From Cylicocyclus nassatus (taxonomy: Eukaryota; Nematoda; Chromadorea; Rhabditida; Strongylidae), in assembly GCA_958299035.1 (NCBI GenBank), contig CATQJL010000112.1:54727140-54791139 (forward strand): a stretch of 64,000 nucleotides of DNA, given 5' to 3'. The translations under genes were made by a program, and so were the position numbers. Of the stretch, positions 1 to 11,707 are shown piece after piece; the stretch's first letter is position 1, and every line of letters begins with the position of its first letter. The notes below the pieces were generated by a model that was not told the origin of the DNA, did no database searches, and saw only the letters and a program-made list of their open reading frames with translations.

Positions 1-224
1 CTTTTGAACTGATTCCAAGGAAGCCAGATTTATCAACCCATGCAACTCCCAAATATATCTCCTTTTAAAATTTCAGTATTTGTGAATGTTATAAAACACT
101 TATTATGTGCTTTTTGGTGTCCATCTGGCAATAAAAATCGCGCCTCTTGACTACACCCCAGTTGGCGTGGGGACTGTCGGACCATCTAATTAGTCTGCGT
201 CTCGACAAGTGTTACGAGTTCATT

Positions 225-317
225 CATGCCGATCTTCTTGTATTTCGGTTGTGATAGTTAGTCACAATTAGTCGTGTTGGAAAACTATCACAACCGAAAT
301 GCAAAAAGATCGGCATG
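225..317. repeat. 35-bp-arm hairpin (short inverted repeat)
   Basis: Positions 225-259 are nearly the exact reverse complement of 283-317, with a 23-nt loop. The arms begin CATGCCGATCTTCTTG and close at GTGATAGTT. The transcript would fold into a single stem of about 35 bp, in the size range of a small-RNA precursor, but it could equally be a minimal palindromic transposon remnant. Confidence 0.8.
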
Positions 318-1067
318 CAATGATATTGTTACAGTTGCCTTGTCGCGATCAATCGCGACGATCAAGTCGCGTGAACTCTGCCCGAGGCCAAATGGGCAAC
401 ATATACTATAGAAAACATCTCCGTGGTCGTCGATCTTCACTCCACAATGACGTTGTCAAAGAGGCAGCCATAGGGGCATCATCGACGCAGAGGCAGGGCG
501 GTATTCCGGACGCTGTCGGCGTCTCCTGCGTCCAGTCTCTGCGTGCGACAGCTTATCTTACGCATATCTTCGTATTCTGAGGAGGTAATTAGTGTTACTG
601 AGTGAAAATTGCTCAATTATTGATAATCATTGGAAATGTGCTTCGCAAGGCATGCATATTTGAGCCAAAAATATTGCGTAATCTGTAGAAGATGCGAGTC
701 TGCCCACCAAAGTTGGCGCCATGTGATGCGATTTCTACAGTCACTGTTCCAAAAGTAAGGGAAAATAATGACATCTCGACTCACATACTATGTTATGATG
801 CGGTGATCGCGAGTTCAAAGCTAAACTCCGCGCACGAGTGAGTTTACAAGGGGCAGGATTTTTGCCCTCCTCAATTAAATAGTCTACTGACTTGAGATAG
901 AAAAAGGAAGAAAATGAACAAAAAAGACTTCTCTACCGTGATAAATTCGCTATTATTCCAACTATGGAAGTTTCATAAAGGTTATTCCAACCATGAAGAT
1001 TAATAGTTACATCGAGTGTAAGAGCCGCTTGATAATTGAACAGCTTCTCTATACCTCCGTTTAGGTA
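318..1067. other. No gene recognised
   Basis: Open frames here are short and show no codon or motif signal. Nothing supported was seen apart from the flanking repeats. Confidence 0.5.
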
Positions 1068-1388
1068 AGGGACCCGTCATACTTCGCCGAAAAAAGCCCA
1101 AAAGCGCTCAAAAAAGCCCGAAAAAGCCGAAAAAAACCCCAAAAAGCCCGAAAAAGCCCAAAAAAGCCGGAACGCCCCCTCCGTTTTGACGCTAAGACAT
1201 GGTGTTGATTTCGCAAACGAGTCTTTTTGCTTCATTTTCTTCGTCTGCACATCAAAATAAAGTCAGAATTCTACCATAATTTCGTTTCTGGCTCTTTCGG
1301 ACTTTTCTGGACTTTTTCGGACCTTTTCGGGCTTTTTTGGACTTTTTGAGCGCTTTTGGGCTTTTTTCGGCGAAGTGTAACCGGTCCC
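1068..1388. mobile_element. Small TIR element (MITE) rich in AAAAAGCCC/GGGCTTTTT
   Basis: The two ends are inverted copies: AGGGACC near 1069 and GGTCCCT near 1388, each followed inward by a CTTCGCCGAAAAAAGCCC block. The arms are about 100 bp of GCCC/AAAA-rich sequence. A clean target-site duplication was not identified. Non-coding. Confidence 0.75.
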
Positions 1389-1964
1389 TAAACCAGTTAC
1401 TCGTAGAGAAACTACTCACGTCTGCATTTCACCACAAGAAGAACATGAAGATAGCTGATCTGTAATACTGTCCATAGTACGATCAGATGAGCAAGCGGAT
1501 TCAGTCGTCGATATATCATGTGATGAACTCATCGTCTAAAACTGCTGCAATGATACTATTTACACTTTCAGAGAAAATTTTCTGTAGACCGAATAAGATA
1601 GAAAATCTGGTGAACTGCAAAGGAAGCACGTTCGGCATACAATACGCAAATGTGAAAACCCGATAAAAGCGAATTGACCCTGTCTTTTTGCGTAACAGTA
1701 ACAAAAGACTCATACTTGTTATTTACAAGGTTGCGAAAAGCGCGCCCCATGACCAAGTAATAATTGCGCTTCCGCGCGGGACTCTTGCCGATGTTTCGCG
1801 TACATCCCATAACTTTCATTGCGTAAGTGACTCTGAAAGAAAACGACTCCTTTACGTGGGAGAATCATGAGAATACAAGTGCAGCTCAAGCTACAAGTAC
1901 AGCTACAGTACAATCTCCAATACCTGAGCTACATATGTTATTAGTCGAAGCTCATCAAACGATA
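1389..1964. other. No gene recognised
   Basis: Several overlapping short open frames on both strands, none with recognisable domains or splice context. Confidence 0.4.
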
Positions 1965-2440
1965 GTAGGCTTATTAGGGAAGGATACCAACATTAATCGG
2001 CTACTGAAGATGGAAGGTACATATATCAGTATATACGCGCCTTTAAACGTTGATTCCAAATCTGCTTTCCTTTTTGCGGAACAGGATCCCGAAAGAAGTT
2101 GTGGGCGTTTGAATGTCCAAATCCGTCGAGGTTTAGGTGGCCTAAAATTGGCGAAAAGCTGCACTAAAACACCGGAAAGTGGAGAATCAGTTTTGTATCG
2201 AGTATTGTGTTTGCAAGGATCAAAGCCGGTTGAAATCGCATAGGTATTGTTTTATAGCTTTTCGCTGGTTTTAAGCCACTCAATGGTTGGCAAATCTAGA
2301 CATTCAAACGCTCATAAATTCTTTCGGAAACCAATTCCGTAAAAAAGGAAAGCAGATCTGGAGTTAGCGTTTAAAAGTGCGTCTACTGATATACATCTCA
2401 TCTTCAATCGCCGACTAATGTTGGTATCCTTCCCTTGTTA
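1965..2440. repeat. Diverged inverted repeat, arms about 155 bp
   Basis: The block at about 1968-2130 (GGGAAGGATACCAACATTA, then a run toward TTTGAATGTCC) recurs inverted and diverged at about 2285-2437. This is a fold-back arrangement. A 138-codon open frame at 1827-2243 runs through the left arm and is probably a by-product of the repeat. Confidence 0.7.
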
Positions 2441-2496
2441 GCAACGTAGTGTGAGTTGGGGCTGTGGATATCGTTGATGAGGAGCAACAGGAGGTC

Positions 2497-2660
2497 CGGA
2501 AGTGGGAGTGGAGGACTATATGTCGCCAAATGTGGGAGGTCCTCGCAGACTTCTTGCAAAGAACGCACCTCCGTGGATGTGCAAGCGTGCGTATTTGTTA
2601 TAATGACCGTGGACCGCCCCTTCTCGGCGACATATAGTCCTCTACCCCGGAAGTGATAAG
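2497..2660. mobile_element. Short TIR element
   Basis: GGAGGACTATATGTCGCC on the left (about 2510) is matched by GGCGACATATAGTCCTC on the right (about 2625), with CGGAAGTG at both outer ends. It is about 160 bp and non-coding. Confidence 0.75.
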
Positions 2661-3189
2661 GATAAGGACCATTGAAGAGACGACTCTTTATTTCTGAGTG
2701 CTGTGCTTTTAAAGTCACAGAAACCCCTCTTCAAAGCGTGCTACAGCAAATTTATAAGCTGTGATCTCATTTCGGTTTTTATAGTTGATTAGCAGTCCAA
2801 TCGCCTTTAGATGTGAGAAATTTCCTCTTTTCCGAACACGCAACCCAAAAATTCAAAGTTCCTATTTTGCTAAAACTCTGCACGCAGCGGTGATTCGATC
2901 ACGAAAATAATATTCATTTTACCCGAAAGGGCCATTATGGGACTACGGTAGGTATACGGTGTCAAATTCGTGAATTGCGCAGGCTGACTTGCTTCATTCC
3001 AATTGCTTCCAAGTATAAACAAAGGATCTAATTATCAAACTTTATCATTGAAACAATGAATATAAAAAGGGGCGAGAAACCGACCACCAGTTATATAGAG
3101 GCTAGGCCCGACTCTTGCTTGTAATCGTCGCCCACACTGAGGCTTCATCGTAACGTGTCCATTTTTTAATGAAGCTCGTCCCGTGCTTT

Positions 3190-3270
3190 CATGTGTGGCC
3201 ATTCAACCGTGAACTTTGACCATTTGACTCAGACCATTTGACTGCGCATTGATCATTTGACAGTAACCAG
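3190..3270. repeat. Degenerate short repeats of CATTTGAC
   Basis: The motif (C/A)CATTTGAC(T/A) occurs three times within about 50 bp, flanked by variants. A minor low-complexity feature. Confidence 0.5.
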
Positions 3271-3328
3271 TTGATTTTGGAAATGTCCGCCAACGTTGCG
3301 ATTATTTCGTTACTTCGTAGTTGACATA

Positions 3329-3422
3329 AGGGTTGTTTCATACTGCAGTCGCTGCAGCAACGGCAGTCAATCGATCGATATCTTTTGCCCGCCCCCATAT
3401 GACTGCAGTATGAAACAACCCT
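3329..3422. mobile_element. Tiny palindromic TIR element
   Basis: AGGGTTGTTTCATACTGCAG at the left end is repeated inverted (CTGCAGTATGAAACAACCCT) at the right end. Total length is about 95 bp. Confidence 0.8.
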
Positions 3423-3635
3423 AACGATAAGTACGGCAGGTATGTTGCTAGCGGGCAAAGACACGCGCTCGCATGACCAGCACAAAGCTCGCGCTCGAAA
3501 GATAAATAGCACTTTCGGCACTTTCACTGACAGTATGAAGCATGTGCGTAGGTGAATTTATAGTTGTAGAAGGGTTAGTATGTTGGTAGGTAAATTTACA
3601 TATGCTGAGGTATTGTAAAATGAATATCTGGGCGC

Positions 3636-4437
3636 TATTCCGCTATCCGGGGCCCAAAATTCTTTTGTCGTGGATTTCGCTGAAACTTGGCCCAGGGGGG
3701 GGGGGTTAATCGGCCCGCTGATGCCGAATATCATGTTGCGATTTGTACGGTAGCGTCATTTTGGGTTACGGTGGGTATACGGTAAGGGGTCAAGACCACG
3801 GAATTTGCTGGAACTTGGCCCAGGGGGGTTATTCGGCCCGCTGATGCCGAATATCATATTGGTTTTGTACGTTAGCGTCATCTTCTTGGGTTACGGTGGG
3901 TATAAGGTAACGGGTTAAAAACGCAGTTCTGCCTCAAACGGGTGTACGGCGATTTGGACGATCGTGAAGCTTTGCACACACGACCACCGCCGCGCGCTAC
4001 ACACTCTGCTGCGGCTTTTGCCTAAGCAAAGCACAGGGGAAAGGGATCCCTACCGTAAACCTACCGTAACCATGCAGGGAGATGTTTTCGTGCGGAGAAA
4101 GCGTGGAATTTCCAAGCAGCCGAATAACCCCTCTGTGAGAAGTTACAGCGAATTTTGAGAATTTGACCCCCTACCGTATATCCACCATAACCCGAGAAAA
4201 TGACGCTACGGTACAAAACCAATGTGATATTCGCCGTCAGCGGACCGACTAACCCCCTGGGTTAAGTTTCAGCGAATTTGGATTTTTGACTCCATATCGT
4301 ATACCTATCGTAACCCGAGAAATTGACGCTACGGCACAAAACAATGCGATATTTGGTATCAGCGAGCCGAATAACCCCCCTGGGTCAAGTTTCAGCAAAA
4401 TTCATGCGAGAAAAATTTGGGGCCCGGATACTGGAGT
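3636..4437. mobile_element. Fold-back element with repeated sub-units
   Basis: The outer ends are inverted copies (TATCCGGGGCCCAAA left, TTTGGGGCCCGGATA right). Inside each arm a unit of about 150 bp recurs in tandem: GCTGAAACTTGGCCCAGG, GATGCCGAATATC, then GGGTTACGGTGGGTATA. At least two copies lie on the left and three, inverted, on the right. A 64-codon open frame in the centre has no recognisable features. Confidence 0.8.
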
Positions 4438-5105
4438 ACGCCTTTTGCTTGACTGTCATTTATGAATTGTGTAATGTAAAATTGTAAATGTAAAATCCTC
4501 GCAATCATTATTTATAGTGCTTGCGAGAATTTTACCGTCATTTCCTCTTCTTGTATGCAGCTCAAGAGGGAACACTTCCCTAACACTGTTTCCAAGGCTA
4601 GAAGATGTTTTTTTTTTCGAAGCTCAAATACTCTTCTCCAAAGAGCCTATTCGGAGAAGTCTGACGGAGCGCAGGGGCAAATAACAGTAAGAAGAAAAAA
4701 AAACAAGTAGCCATTTAGAGAGAAAAGGTTTTTTTTGGAACGGCTACTGGAACCTTAACTTCCTTCGAAAAGAAAGCGGATTAGCTTTATTTGGAGACGC
4801 TCTGAACGTCTCAACTTCGTGTTGCGCGAGGTTTCATGTGTGAGCTGGTATTGGTGTTCGTACAGTAACCTCGCGCTCGCTGAGTCTGCTGAATTACAAT
4901 TTAAGCCTGCTTATGTGCACCGTTTGTGGTAGTGATTTTGTGAACAGACTTTTAATTGTGACATCTGGACGTGAGAAAGATACACTTTCAGAGTGACATT
5001 TCCACTGAATCATCAGTTTAGGACAAACTGTGTTGTCATGAAGGAAAACAAGATTTTCAATAAAAAGCTTTTTTTGGTTTAAATTCTTTTGGAAGTCTGT
5101 CCAGC
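4438..5105. other. Gap left of the retrotransposon; possible LTR position
   Basis: This is where the 3' LTR of the minus-strand gypsy element would be expected. I could not find its partner on the right, so no LTR is called. No gene was seen. Confidence 0.3.
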
Positions 5106-5552
5106 CTAATACGCTGCAGTTTTAGCCACGATACTGCTTTCTTCCTCCACTATCCTAATTTGCAAGGCGGCTGCAAACTGTCCTGCGAACGTAGCTGTGG
5201 CGAAGATTAGTGTGGAAGTATCCACGTCATCGGATGTCTGCTGCGCACCACAAAGAAGGCTTGATCCAGTTGAAACACACTTATTGCAATTACGATAACT
5301 ACAGGTTGAATAAAATCTGACCACAAACCTCTAGCCTCTGGGCAATAGATAATGAAAGGATCTGTTACTACCTTTACCATCCTTTCCACATGGCCATCGG
5401 CCTTGTGGTTCTCGGTAAGAATATTGGAGATCCCTAGAGTTTTGTTGATTTCCTTGAAAAGCTCACTGTTGTAATTTGGGCCTATATAACTTACTATCTC
5501 ATTGGGGATGACATGCTTGGATATTACATCACCGACAAGCGCTATTATCACC
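5106..5552 (-). pseudogene. Ty3/gypsy integrase, C-terminal part of the core (decayed)
   Basis: Minus-strand reading shows the second half of a retroelement integrase core: a VIPNEIVS stretch, then GPNYNSELFKEI, then GISNILTENHKADGHVERM. This is the usual order around the second Asp and the final Glu of the D,D-35-E triad. The Glu (in HVER) is kept, but the second Asp position is a tyrosine, so this copy should be catalytically dead. The reading frame degrades toward 5106. The same frame resumes at 6837, showing that the domain was split by the element at 5553-6834. Confidence 0.85.
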
Positions 5553-6834
5553 AGGGCCCGTATGCACTACATCCCCGCTGGGGAGGGAAGGGGATCTGAG
5601 AGGGGATGTGTCATATCTCGCTACTCTACGTATCTTTCTTCTTCTTTCTCTATTCATGAAGTTTTTCATACACTTATACCTGCGCGTGATGAATTCCAGG
5701 TTACTTCCATACAAGATTGGTTTTTTTGCCATTTTGTGTGATCACCTGGGGATCCCCAGGGGATCCCCAGGGGATCACCTCTCATTTTCAAAATCATTTA
5801 TCTTCCTGAGAAGTGAATGGAAATGCCGCAAAATTGTGCTGAAGATATACTGCGACACTGCTAAGCATGTTTTTGGCAGAAGAAATGGAATGTGAAGATT
5901 GTTTTTTTGATGATCCCTAGGTTTCAAGCCAGGGAATTACCGAAGCTTTCTATATCCCAAGATTCCAAGTATTACTACAAACATCTTTGGCAGTGCCGTA
6001 GTACATCCACAGTACAATTTTACAGCGTTTTCATTGAGTTTTCAGGAAGATAAATGGCACTGAAATTGAGAATTGATTCCCTGGGGATGCCCTGGGGATC
6101 CCCAGGAGATCACACAAAATAGTAAAAATCTAATCAGTTATGCCAGTAACCTGGCATCAATTATGCGCAGGTATTAGGAGAACCTTATGAGAACCTTCAC
6201 AAGCAAGATGGAAAAGGAAGAAGAAAGATGCTTAGAGTAGCGAGATATGAGGCATCCCCTCTCAGATCTCCTCCCCTCCTCAGCGGGGATGTACGTGCAT
6301 ACGGGCCTTAATTTCAATGCCATTTATCTCCCTGAAAATTCAAAAAAGTGCTGTAGAATTGTACTGTGGACATACTACGGCACTGCTAAAGAAGTTTATA
6401 GTAGAAATAAGTGAAATCTCAGGATATCAAAATCGTCGATGATCCCTAGCTCGCGAGCCAGGGATCATCGAAAAATTCACAATTTTCAGATTCCATTTCT
6501 TCTGTCGAAAATATGCTTAGCAGTGCCGTAGTATATCCTTAGTACATTTACAGCTTTTTCATTGACTTCTCAGGAATATAAATCATTTTGAAAATGAGAG
6601 GTGATCCAGGGGATGATCCCTTGGGATCCCCAAGGGGTCACACAAAATGGCAAAAGCCAAACTTGTATGGAATATGGAAGTAACCTGGCATCTATTATGC
6701 GCAAGTATAAGGGCATGAGAACCGTTATAAGCAAGATAGAAAAGGATTAAGAAAGATACGTGGAGCAGCGAGATATGATGCATACCCTCTCAGATCCCCT
6801 CCCTCCCCAGCGGGGATGTACGTGCATACGGGCC
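5553..6834. mobile_element. About 1.28-kb TIR element inserted in the gypsy integrase
   Basis: The left end GGCCCGTATGCAC then TACATCCCCGCTGGGGAGG is matched by the inverse at the right end, so the TIR is about 50 bp, continuing into GGGGATCTGAGAGGGG. The interior has further inverted blocks around GATCCCTGGGGATCCC. The target can be read from the split integrase frame: left flank ATCACCAG and right flank TAGGTCTGC rejoin across the insertion with at most a 3-bp duplication. No transposase frame was seen. Confidence 0.85.
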
Positions 6835-6836
6835 TA

Positions 6837-7080
6837 GGTCTGCGGTTTGGTTTACTAACGATAAGGCCGTGTGGATGAGAAACTTACTGATTGCGCATAT
6901 CGTGATAGAAATGTACCTCTGTCCGCCTAACGACTGTGGCAGAGGACCAATAATATCGGTATGTAAGCGCTCGAAATGTTGCTGCGGAAGGGAAGAAATC
7001 CCTATTCCTCGCGAATAATATTTCCCGCAAGCGTTCTGAATTTTGGACATGCACTACAAGATTTTACCTAAGTCAACGCT
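6837..7080 (-). pseudogene. Ty3/gypsy integrase, N-terminal part
   Basis: Minus-strand translation gives QQHFERLHTDIIGPLPQS, GGQRYISITICAISKF and LVNQTAD, the start of an integrase core with the first catalytic Asp (in TDIIGP). A preceding CxxxxxxxC stretch may be a decayed zinc-binding region. The frame then runs into the inserted element and resumes at 5552. No intact start or full-length frame remains. Confidence 0.85.
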
Positions 7081-7199
7081 TCAAAAAGTTGGCAAGCAGT
7101 ACTTTTTGAGACGTACGTTCTTCATGTATCAAAGTGAGCAACAATTAGCGAATTGTCATGGAAGAGATAGGCAATTCGATTTTGTAACTTCTTTTTGAT

Positions 7200-8263
7200 A
7201 AAAAATTTTGAGTACTTTTAAAACTGTGATACAATGGCATAGAAATTAGAGTATCTGTCATGTGTAACAAAATGTTGCTGCGGTACTTTCTGTGTTTTCC
7301 TGTTGGAAAGTTGATCAGGTTTCCATAACCGAAATTTCGCTGACTTTCTACGATGCTATCTAAGCTAGGTATTGAGCTAGTAAAACTTAGACATTATAGG
7401 ATATCAGCTCAAGTAGTCACAGATGTTATGTCTGCTTGCTTCATGGACCATGGTCATGCCTTACGCTTGAATTACTCTTATTTTGCCAAGCGCCCAAAAA
7501 AATCTGAGCGATAGAGTATGGATTTCAATGGCGCATGATCGGTAACCAGCCTGATAGAGACGTTGCGGACGTCTCTATCACGCTGTTACCGATCATGCGG
7601 ATAAAAACCTTCAATGCGAACACAATTGCAAGAGCTCCCAACTTAATGATGGAGTAGTTCTCTTCATGCCTGTTTAATGGTCTGCTGCAGTACGTGATGG
7701 AATGCTTCTGTTGAGAAGGTTTTTTCTGCAGTAAATATGCTCCTAAGGCAAAAGTTGAGGCGTTTGTATGAATTATGTATGGCTGAGAAAGGATAGGTTG
7801 AGCTAAAACAGGAGCTTATATGAAAGCATTTTTAAGGGCGTTGAAAGCTTGCTTGTGAGAGCTGTTCCAATCTTGGAGTATTTTTGTTGAGGAGTTGGTT
7901 GAGAGGAGCTGCGAAAGAAAAACGTGGAATGAAACGTCGAAAATTTGATGCTGCTTTTGAAAAAGACTTGACAACCTTTTGTTTTGTAGGTTGCGTAATT
8001 TTTGCTATGCTTGCGACTTTTTCAAGATTTAGCCGCGTATTGTCTTACTTATGAGGACACCTAAGTAGCCGACTTCTATTTCAAACAAAAAAGCATTTGT
8101 TGGGAGTGAGTTTATTCTAGAATTTTCTATTCTAATTGCAATTCGTCAAGGTAGGTCGTGAAAACGTTTTTCAACACTGTGACTCGCCATTATGATGTCG
8201 TCAATATATGCAAAACAGCATGTCTTGAGTTTGCCTATCAACTCGTTAGCTGCGCGCTCAAAT
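7200..8263 (-). pseudogene. Ty3/gypsy reverse transcriptase C-terminal half and RNase H (decayed)
   Basis: Minus-strand reading shows the reverse transcriptase YIDD box with DIIMAS at about 8182-8208, preceded by a stretch ending LIGKLKTCCFA. Downstream is a YLGVLIS motif, then RNase H motifs: NYS followed by LGALAIVFAL at about 7610-7670 and TDHAPLKSIL near 7520-7545. Stops and frameshifts interrupt the frame between motifs, so this is a pseudogene. Its order before the integrase is the Ty3/gypsy order. Confidence 0.85.
7533..7598. repeat. Hairpin within the RNase H region
   Basis: GCATGATCGGTAACCAGC to ACGT is followed, after TGCGG, by its reverse complement ending ACCGATCATGC. One arm codes part of the RNase H TDHA segment; the other arm looks like an inverted duplicate of it. 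Confidence 0.8.
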
Positions 8264-8481
8264 GTTCCAGGGGGGGGGGGGGAGGGGCACGCGGAAGGCG
8301 ACATGGTGGCAAAATGCAAACAGTGTAAAATTGCTCCTGGCCAATTTACAAAATTTTACTGTGGGATCGAGTCGTGTATTTGCCCCCCCCCCATACCTTG
8401 GCGCCGTGTCACTCTAGCAGCGAAGAGTTTGAAAGGCACAAGATTTGGGGTTGTCGCCTTCCGCACCACACCCGTTCCAGG
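8264..8481. mobile_element. 202-bp MITE with 8-bp target duplication (hAT-like)
   Basis: The 8-bp sequence GTTCCAGG occurs at 8264-8271 and again at 8474-8481. The enclosed 202 bp (8272-8473) begins with a G-run and ends in C-rich sequence; GCGGAAGGCGAC near the left end is inverted as GTCGCCTTCCGC near the right end. The flanking reverse transcriptase frame rejoins exactly when one GTTCCAGG and the insert are removed, which fixes the boundaries. Eight-bp duplications are typical of hAT elements. Confidence 0.9.
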
Positions 8482-8800
8482 AGCGTCATTTAAACTTTGC
8501 GCCATGATAGTAAAAAGAAGTGGTCAAGGGAAGAGAAGATGGCGCGCTCTCCATGTTTCGTTTAGAGAAAATCTGAAAAATAAACCCACTCAGTCCACGA
8601 TAGAATAGACAAATTTATCACTTCCTAATCCATATATCCTTACATGAGGGATACAGTACATTTCGTTCTTTGTATTAATAGCATTTATCTGCCTGTAGTC
8701 CACTGCAAATCTCCACTAATCTTTGCCCAAACTTTTTTTTAACTAAAAAGATGGGTGAGGCGAACTTGCTCTTACCTATCTTTATCAATCTATCCTAAAC
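8482..8800 (-). pseudogene. Ty3/gypsy reverse transcriptase, N-terminal half (decayed)
   Basis: Minus-strand frames contain SPIFLVKKK at about 8730-8760, a region resembling the reverse transcriptase fingers, and LNDAPGT immediately before the insertion at 8473, equivalent to the conserved segment before the YIDD box. Several frame changes are needed, so the copy is inactive. The rest of the polyprotein was not recognisable upstream. Confidence 0.7.
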
Positions 8801-11707
8801 ATTTGTTTTGTCTGTCTTTTATCTTCGCGTTTTCCAAGGAAACAGTGTTTTTGTGGACATTTTGCGTGCGGCACAGAATTGATTTGGTGAGGCTAGAGCC
8901 TGTGTAGCACCCAAATTACCGTCATTACCAACAAAAGCTGAAACGTTTTGTAAAAGATGGTGAACTTAGATTACTTGATTGTTGCTTAGAATTAAATTAT
9001 TGATTTTATGCATTTGATAAGAGCATGATTTTGCTTGAAAAAGACGGCAATTATTAAATGATATGAGCTTCGTCGGGTACGTAATCTGCAGCTTCTTTGT
9101 ATTCGGATCGCGATTTTGTGCCTTATATCCACCGCAAGTACTGGCGACTAATACATCTAAACAGGGTAGGATACTTGGTGACTCCGGCCATTCATAATGG
9201 TTTGTATATCAAAACATGCGCCTTTTAACGCTGGTTCGAATACTGTTTTCTATATCTGCGAAACCAGAACCAGGATGGAGCTATAATTATTTTTTCAAAA
9301 ATGAATTGTGCTACTGCGGTGGGTGGAAATCATTGATGAAAATTTTTCTTTCCTCTTCAAATGCTGAATATGATTTAGATAGGTATAAATACAACGCTAC
9401 ACCTTTCAAGATTCTCCTCAATAGCTTAAAATGGTAAAATAGATCAAATTGGATGATTCTGACTACTCAAAAGTACCCAAATTTCTTACGAAAAAAAGTT
9501 CATAACTGCCTTCATATGATCGTTTCGCAGATTTTGAGCACGGATTTAGAATCAGCGTTTTGAGTGCACCTCACGATATACATCGCATTCCAAATGGCCG
9601 GGATCACCAAGTATCCTTTTCTTGAAGAACATTCGAAATTGGGATTAATTTGGTTTGTGTAGGGTAATGAAAAAAGATGAATGGAAGCCGTGTAAAACGA
9701 TACGCGAACACTAAATGGTAGTAGAATGCAAGGATATCGCAAGTCAAGAATTCCAATTTTCCGGATAAATATGCTTTGTGGAAGGGAATACTACGTTGTC
9801 AGAAGAGGGTTTCGAGGTGAGTTCGGACATGAAGTAGGTTGGAAGGTGAAGAGGATAAGCATTAGATAATTCGGATTAAGTATGGGATTGTGGTGATCAA
9901 AATTTGTGGTTTTAGATTTGCAGTTGATAGGTATACTCGTTACTATTTGATTTACCGCATCATTCCCCAGTGAAATGTCAGCAGAGCAATGTTGTTGTTG
10001 ACTACCAGAACCATAAGGGCGACTCTATGAATTGGTCACATCGATGGTGCATTAAATTTGCCCTAGGAACTTGATTAGGTGAGCCATTACAGAAACTCCT
10101 TACCCAAGCAGTTGGCATGATATATACGTGCGCGTGCCTTGCAAATTTTCGGAAAGATAATTAGAGAAAAGCCCGTGTCAAAAAGTGCAAAAGTGGAAAG
10201 GTTGCCAATTTTCATATTTATAAAAATCTATTTGAAGTTGATTGTAATTACACAGAAGAACAATATGCTTAAATTTGAGAAAAATTTGGAGGCATTACGT
10301 TAGGGTTGATCCACAGGCGTTTCATCTACAGCAATGCGTTTCATTACTCTGGATTCATGGTAAGACTGTACTTTAGGCGCAAGCTTATTTCCGCGTTTCC
10401 ATTTCTAGGTAATTTGTACTTTGACTATTACTATTACTACTACTATTCCCTTAAATTCTTGATTGTCTGATGAAGAATCTGTTGGTAGCATTTCTTTCCG
10501 AAAAAACATAAATCTGAATAAATTTTAGCCAAATTTGAATGAAAAACAGGCGGTGCATCAAAAACCATGTTATTTTTTAAGAGAAGGCACGGAAGAGTAG
10601 TGTGTACAAAAGGGACGTGAGTGTAACCTTTAACCCTTCGGAGGATTAAATTTGTTGGTACCATCATTAAAGATTCCAAAAGATAAGTGACAGTCAGCTT
10701 TTGGACTTTTTGCTATCAAATTACGGGTACCTGGTTAAGTGGAGAAGGTTATTGTTCTATGCGGACTGGCATATGAAGATAACAGAAATAGTTTGGTGGT
10801 TCAGATGATTTCATATAACTCTATCGCACGACAATTTGATACCATCAAAATGCCGGCTGGAATGGCATAAACGTCATTTCTGTTGAGGCGAATACGTGCA
10901 GCACCATTCGGATATATATTAGCTGTGCTTTTTACCGTTTGAGCCTTGTAATTACCACAGCAGATTTTGTCAAAAGGTATATACTGAAATCTCGCTGAAT
11001 CAGTTCTTCAACTTCGGGTCAAAAACTGTAGTTTTGTGTTCAATTAGCGTTCAATTGTTTTGATTGGCGCTGGTCTTGGCGACATCCATGACCTAGCGAC
11101 CAATCATTATTCGAGGAGGAAAAATTAGGACTGGTAGTAATTTGGTCGGAACTCCGGGTTCAAAGCTCCACTTAACTCAGAGATAACCAAGGTTGAGCGT
11201 GGGAGCATGCGAGCCCGACTTGAGGGGTTACATTGGGGGCAGAACAGAGGGAGGGAAGAGTAATTAAGAACCGAAATTGTTCAAAAGAATTGGAAAATAC
11301 TACGGTAGAGTAAAGTGAAGAAGAAAAGCACTGGACCGTTGAATATCACAGCCCCACCAGAATTGGAGAGATTATTGTCGTAAACAGCGCACTGATTAAC
11401 TCCACTATCGAAGTCGCAGCCAAATTTCATTTTTTAATCTCTTTCTCTAACTACCATAAGGTCACCAAAGAAGTTTACTATGTATATTGGAGTGCGTTTC
11501 CGTAATTAGCGTTCTAATTATCTGTACGAGATCTACAAACCACTAACTATTACATATTCTAGTGTTCCCTAAAGTCTAAAGGCGTGATTTTCAAACATAA
11601 TTAACTTAGTTCTAAGGGTGAAAGAACTCAGCTTTTTTTTCACTCAAACAAAATGATACTTCCTGTAACCCTGTACTAGAATCAGACTTCATATCGCTCT
11701 CAAATTA
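8801..11707. other. No gene recognised
   Basis: AT-rich, with only short open frames and no splice-phase-consistent exons that I could assemble. It may include the decayed gag and second LTR of the gypsy element. Confidence 0.4.

Noticed and set aside
1827..2243. 138-codon open frame on the plus strand
   Set aside because: Its second half is one arm of a diverged inverted repeat (partner 2285-2437), with no domain or splice context.
8192..8608. 138-codon plus-strand open frame
   Set aside because: It is antisense to the gypsy reverse transcriptase and spans the MITE insertion; the real signal is on the minus strand.
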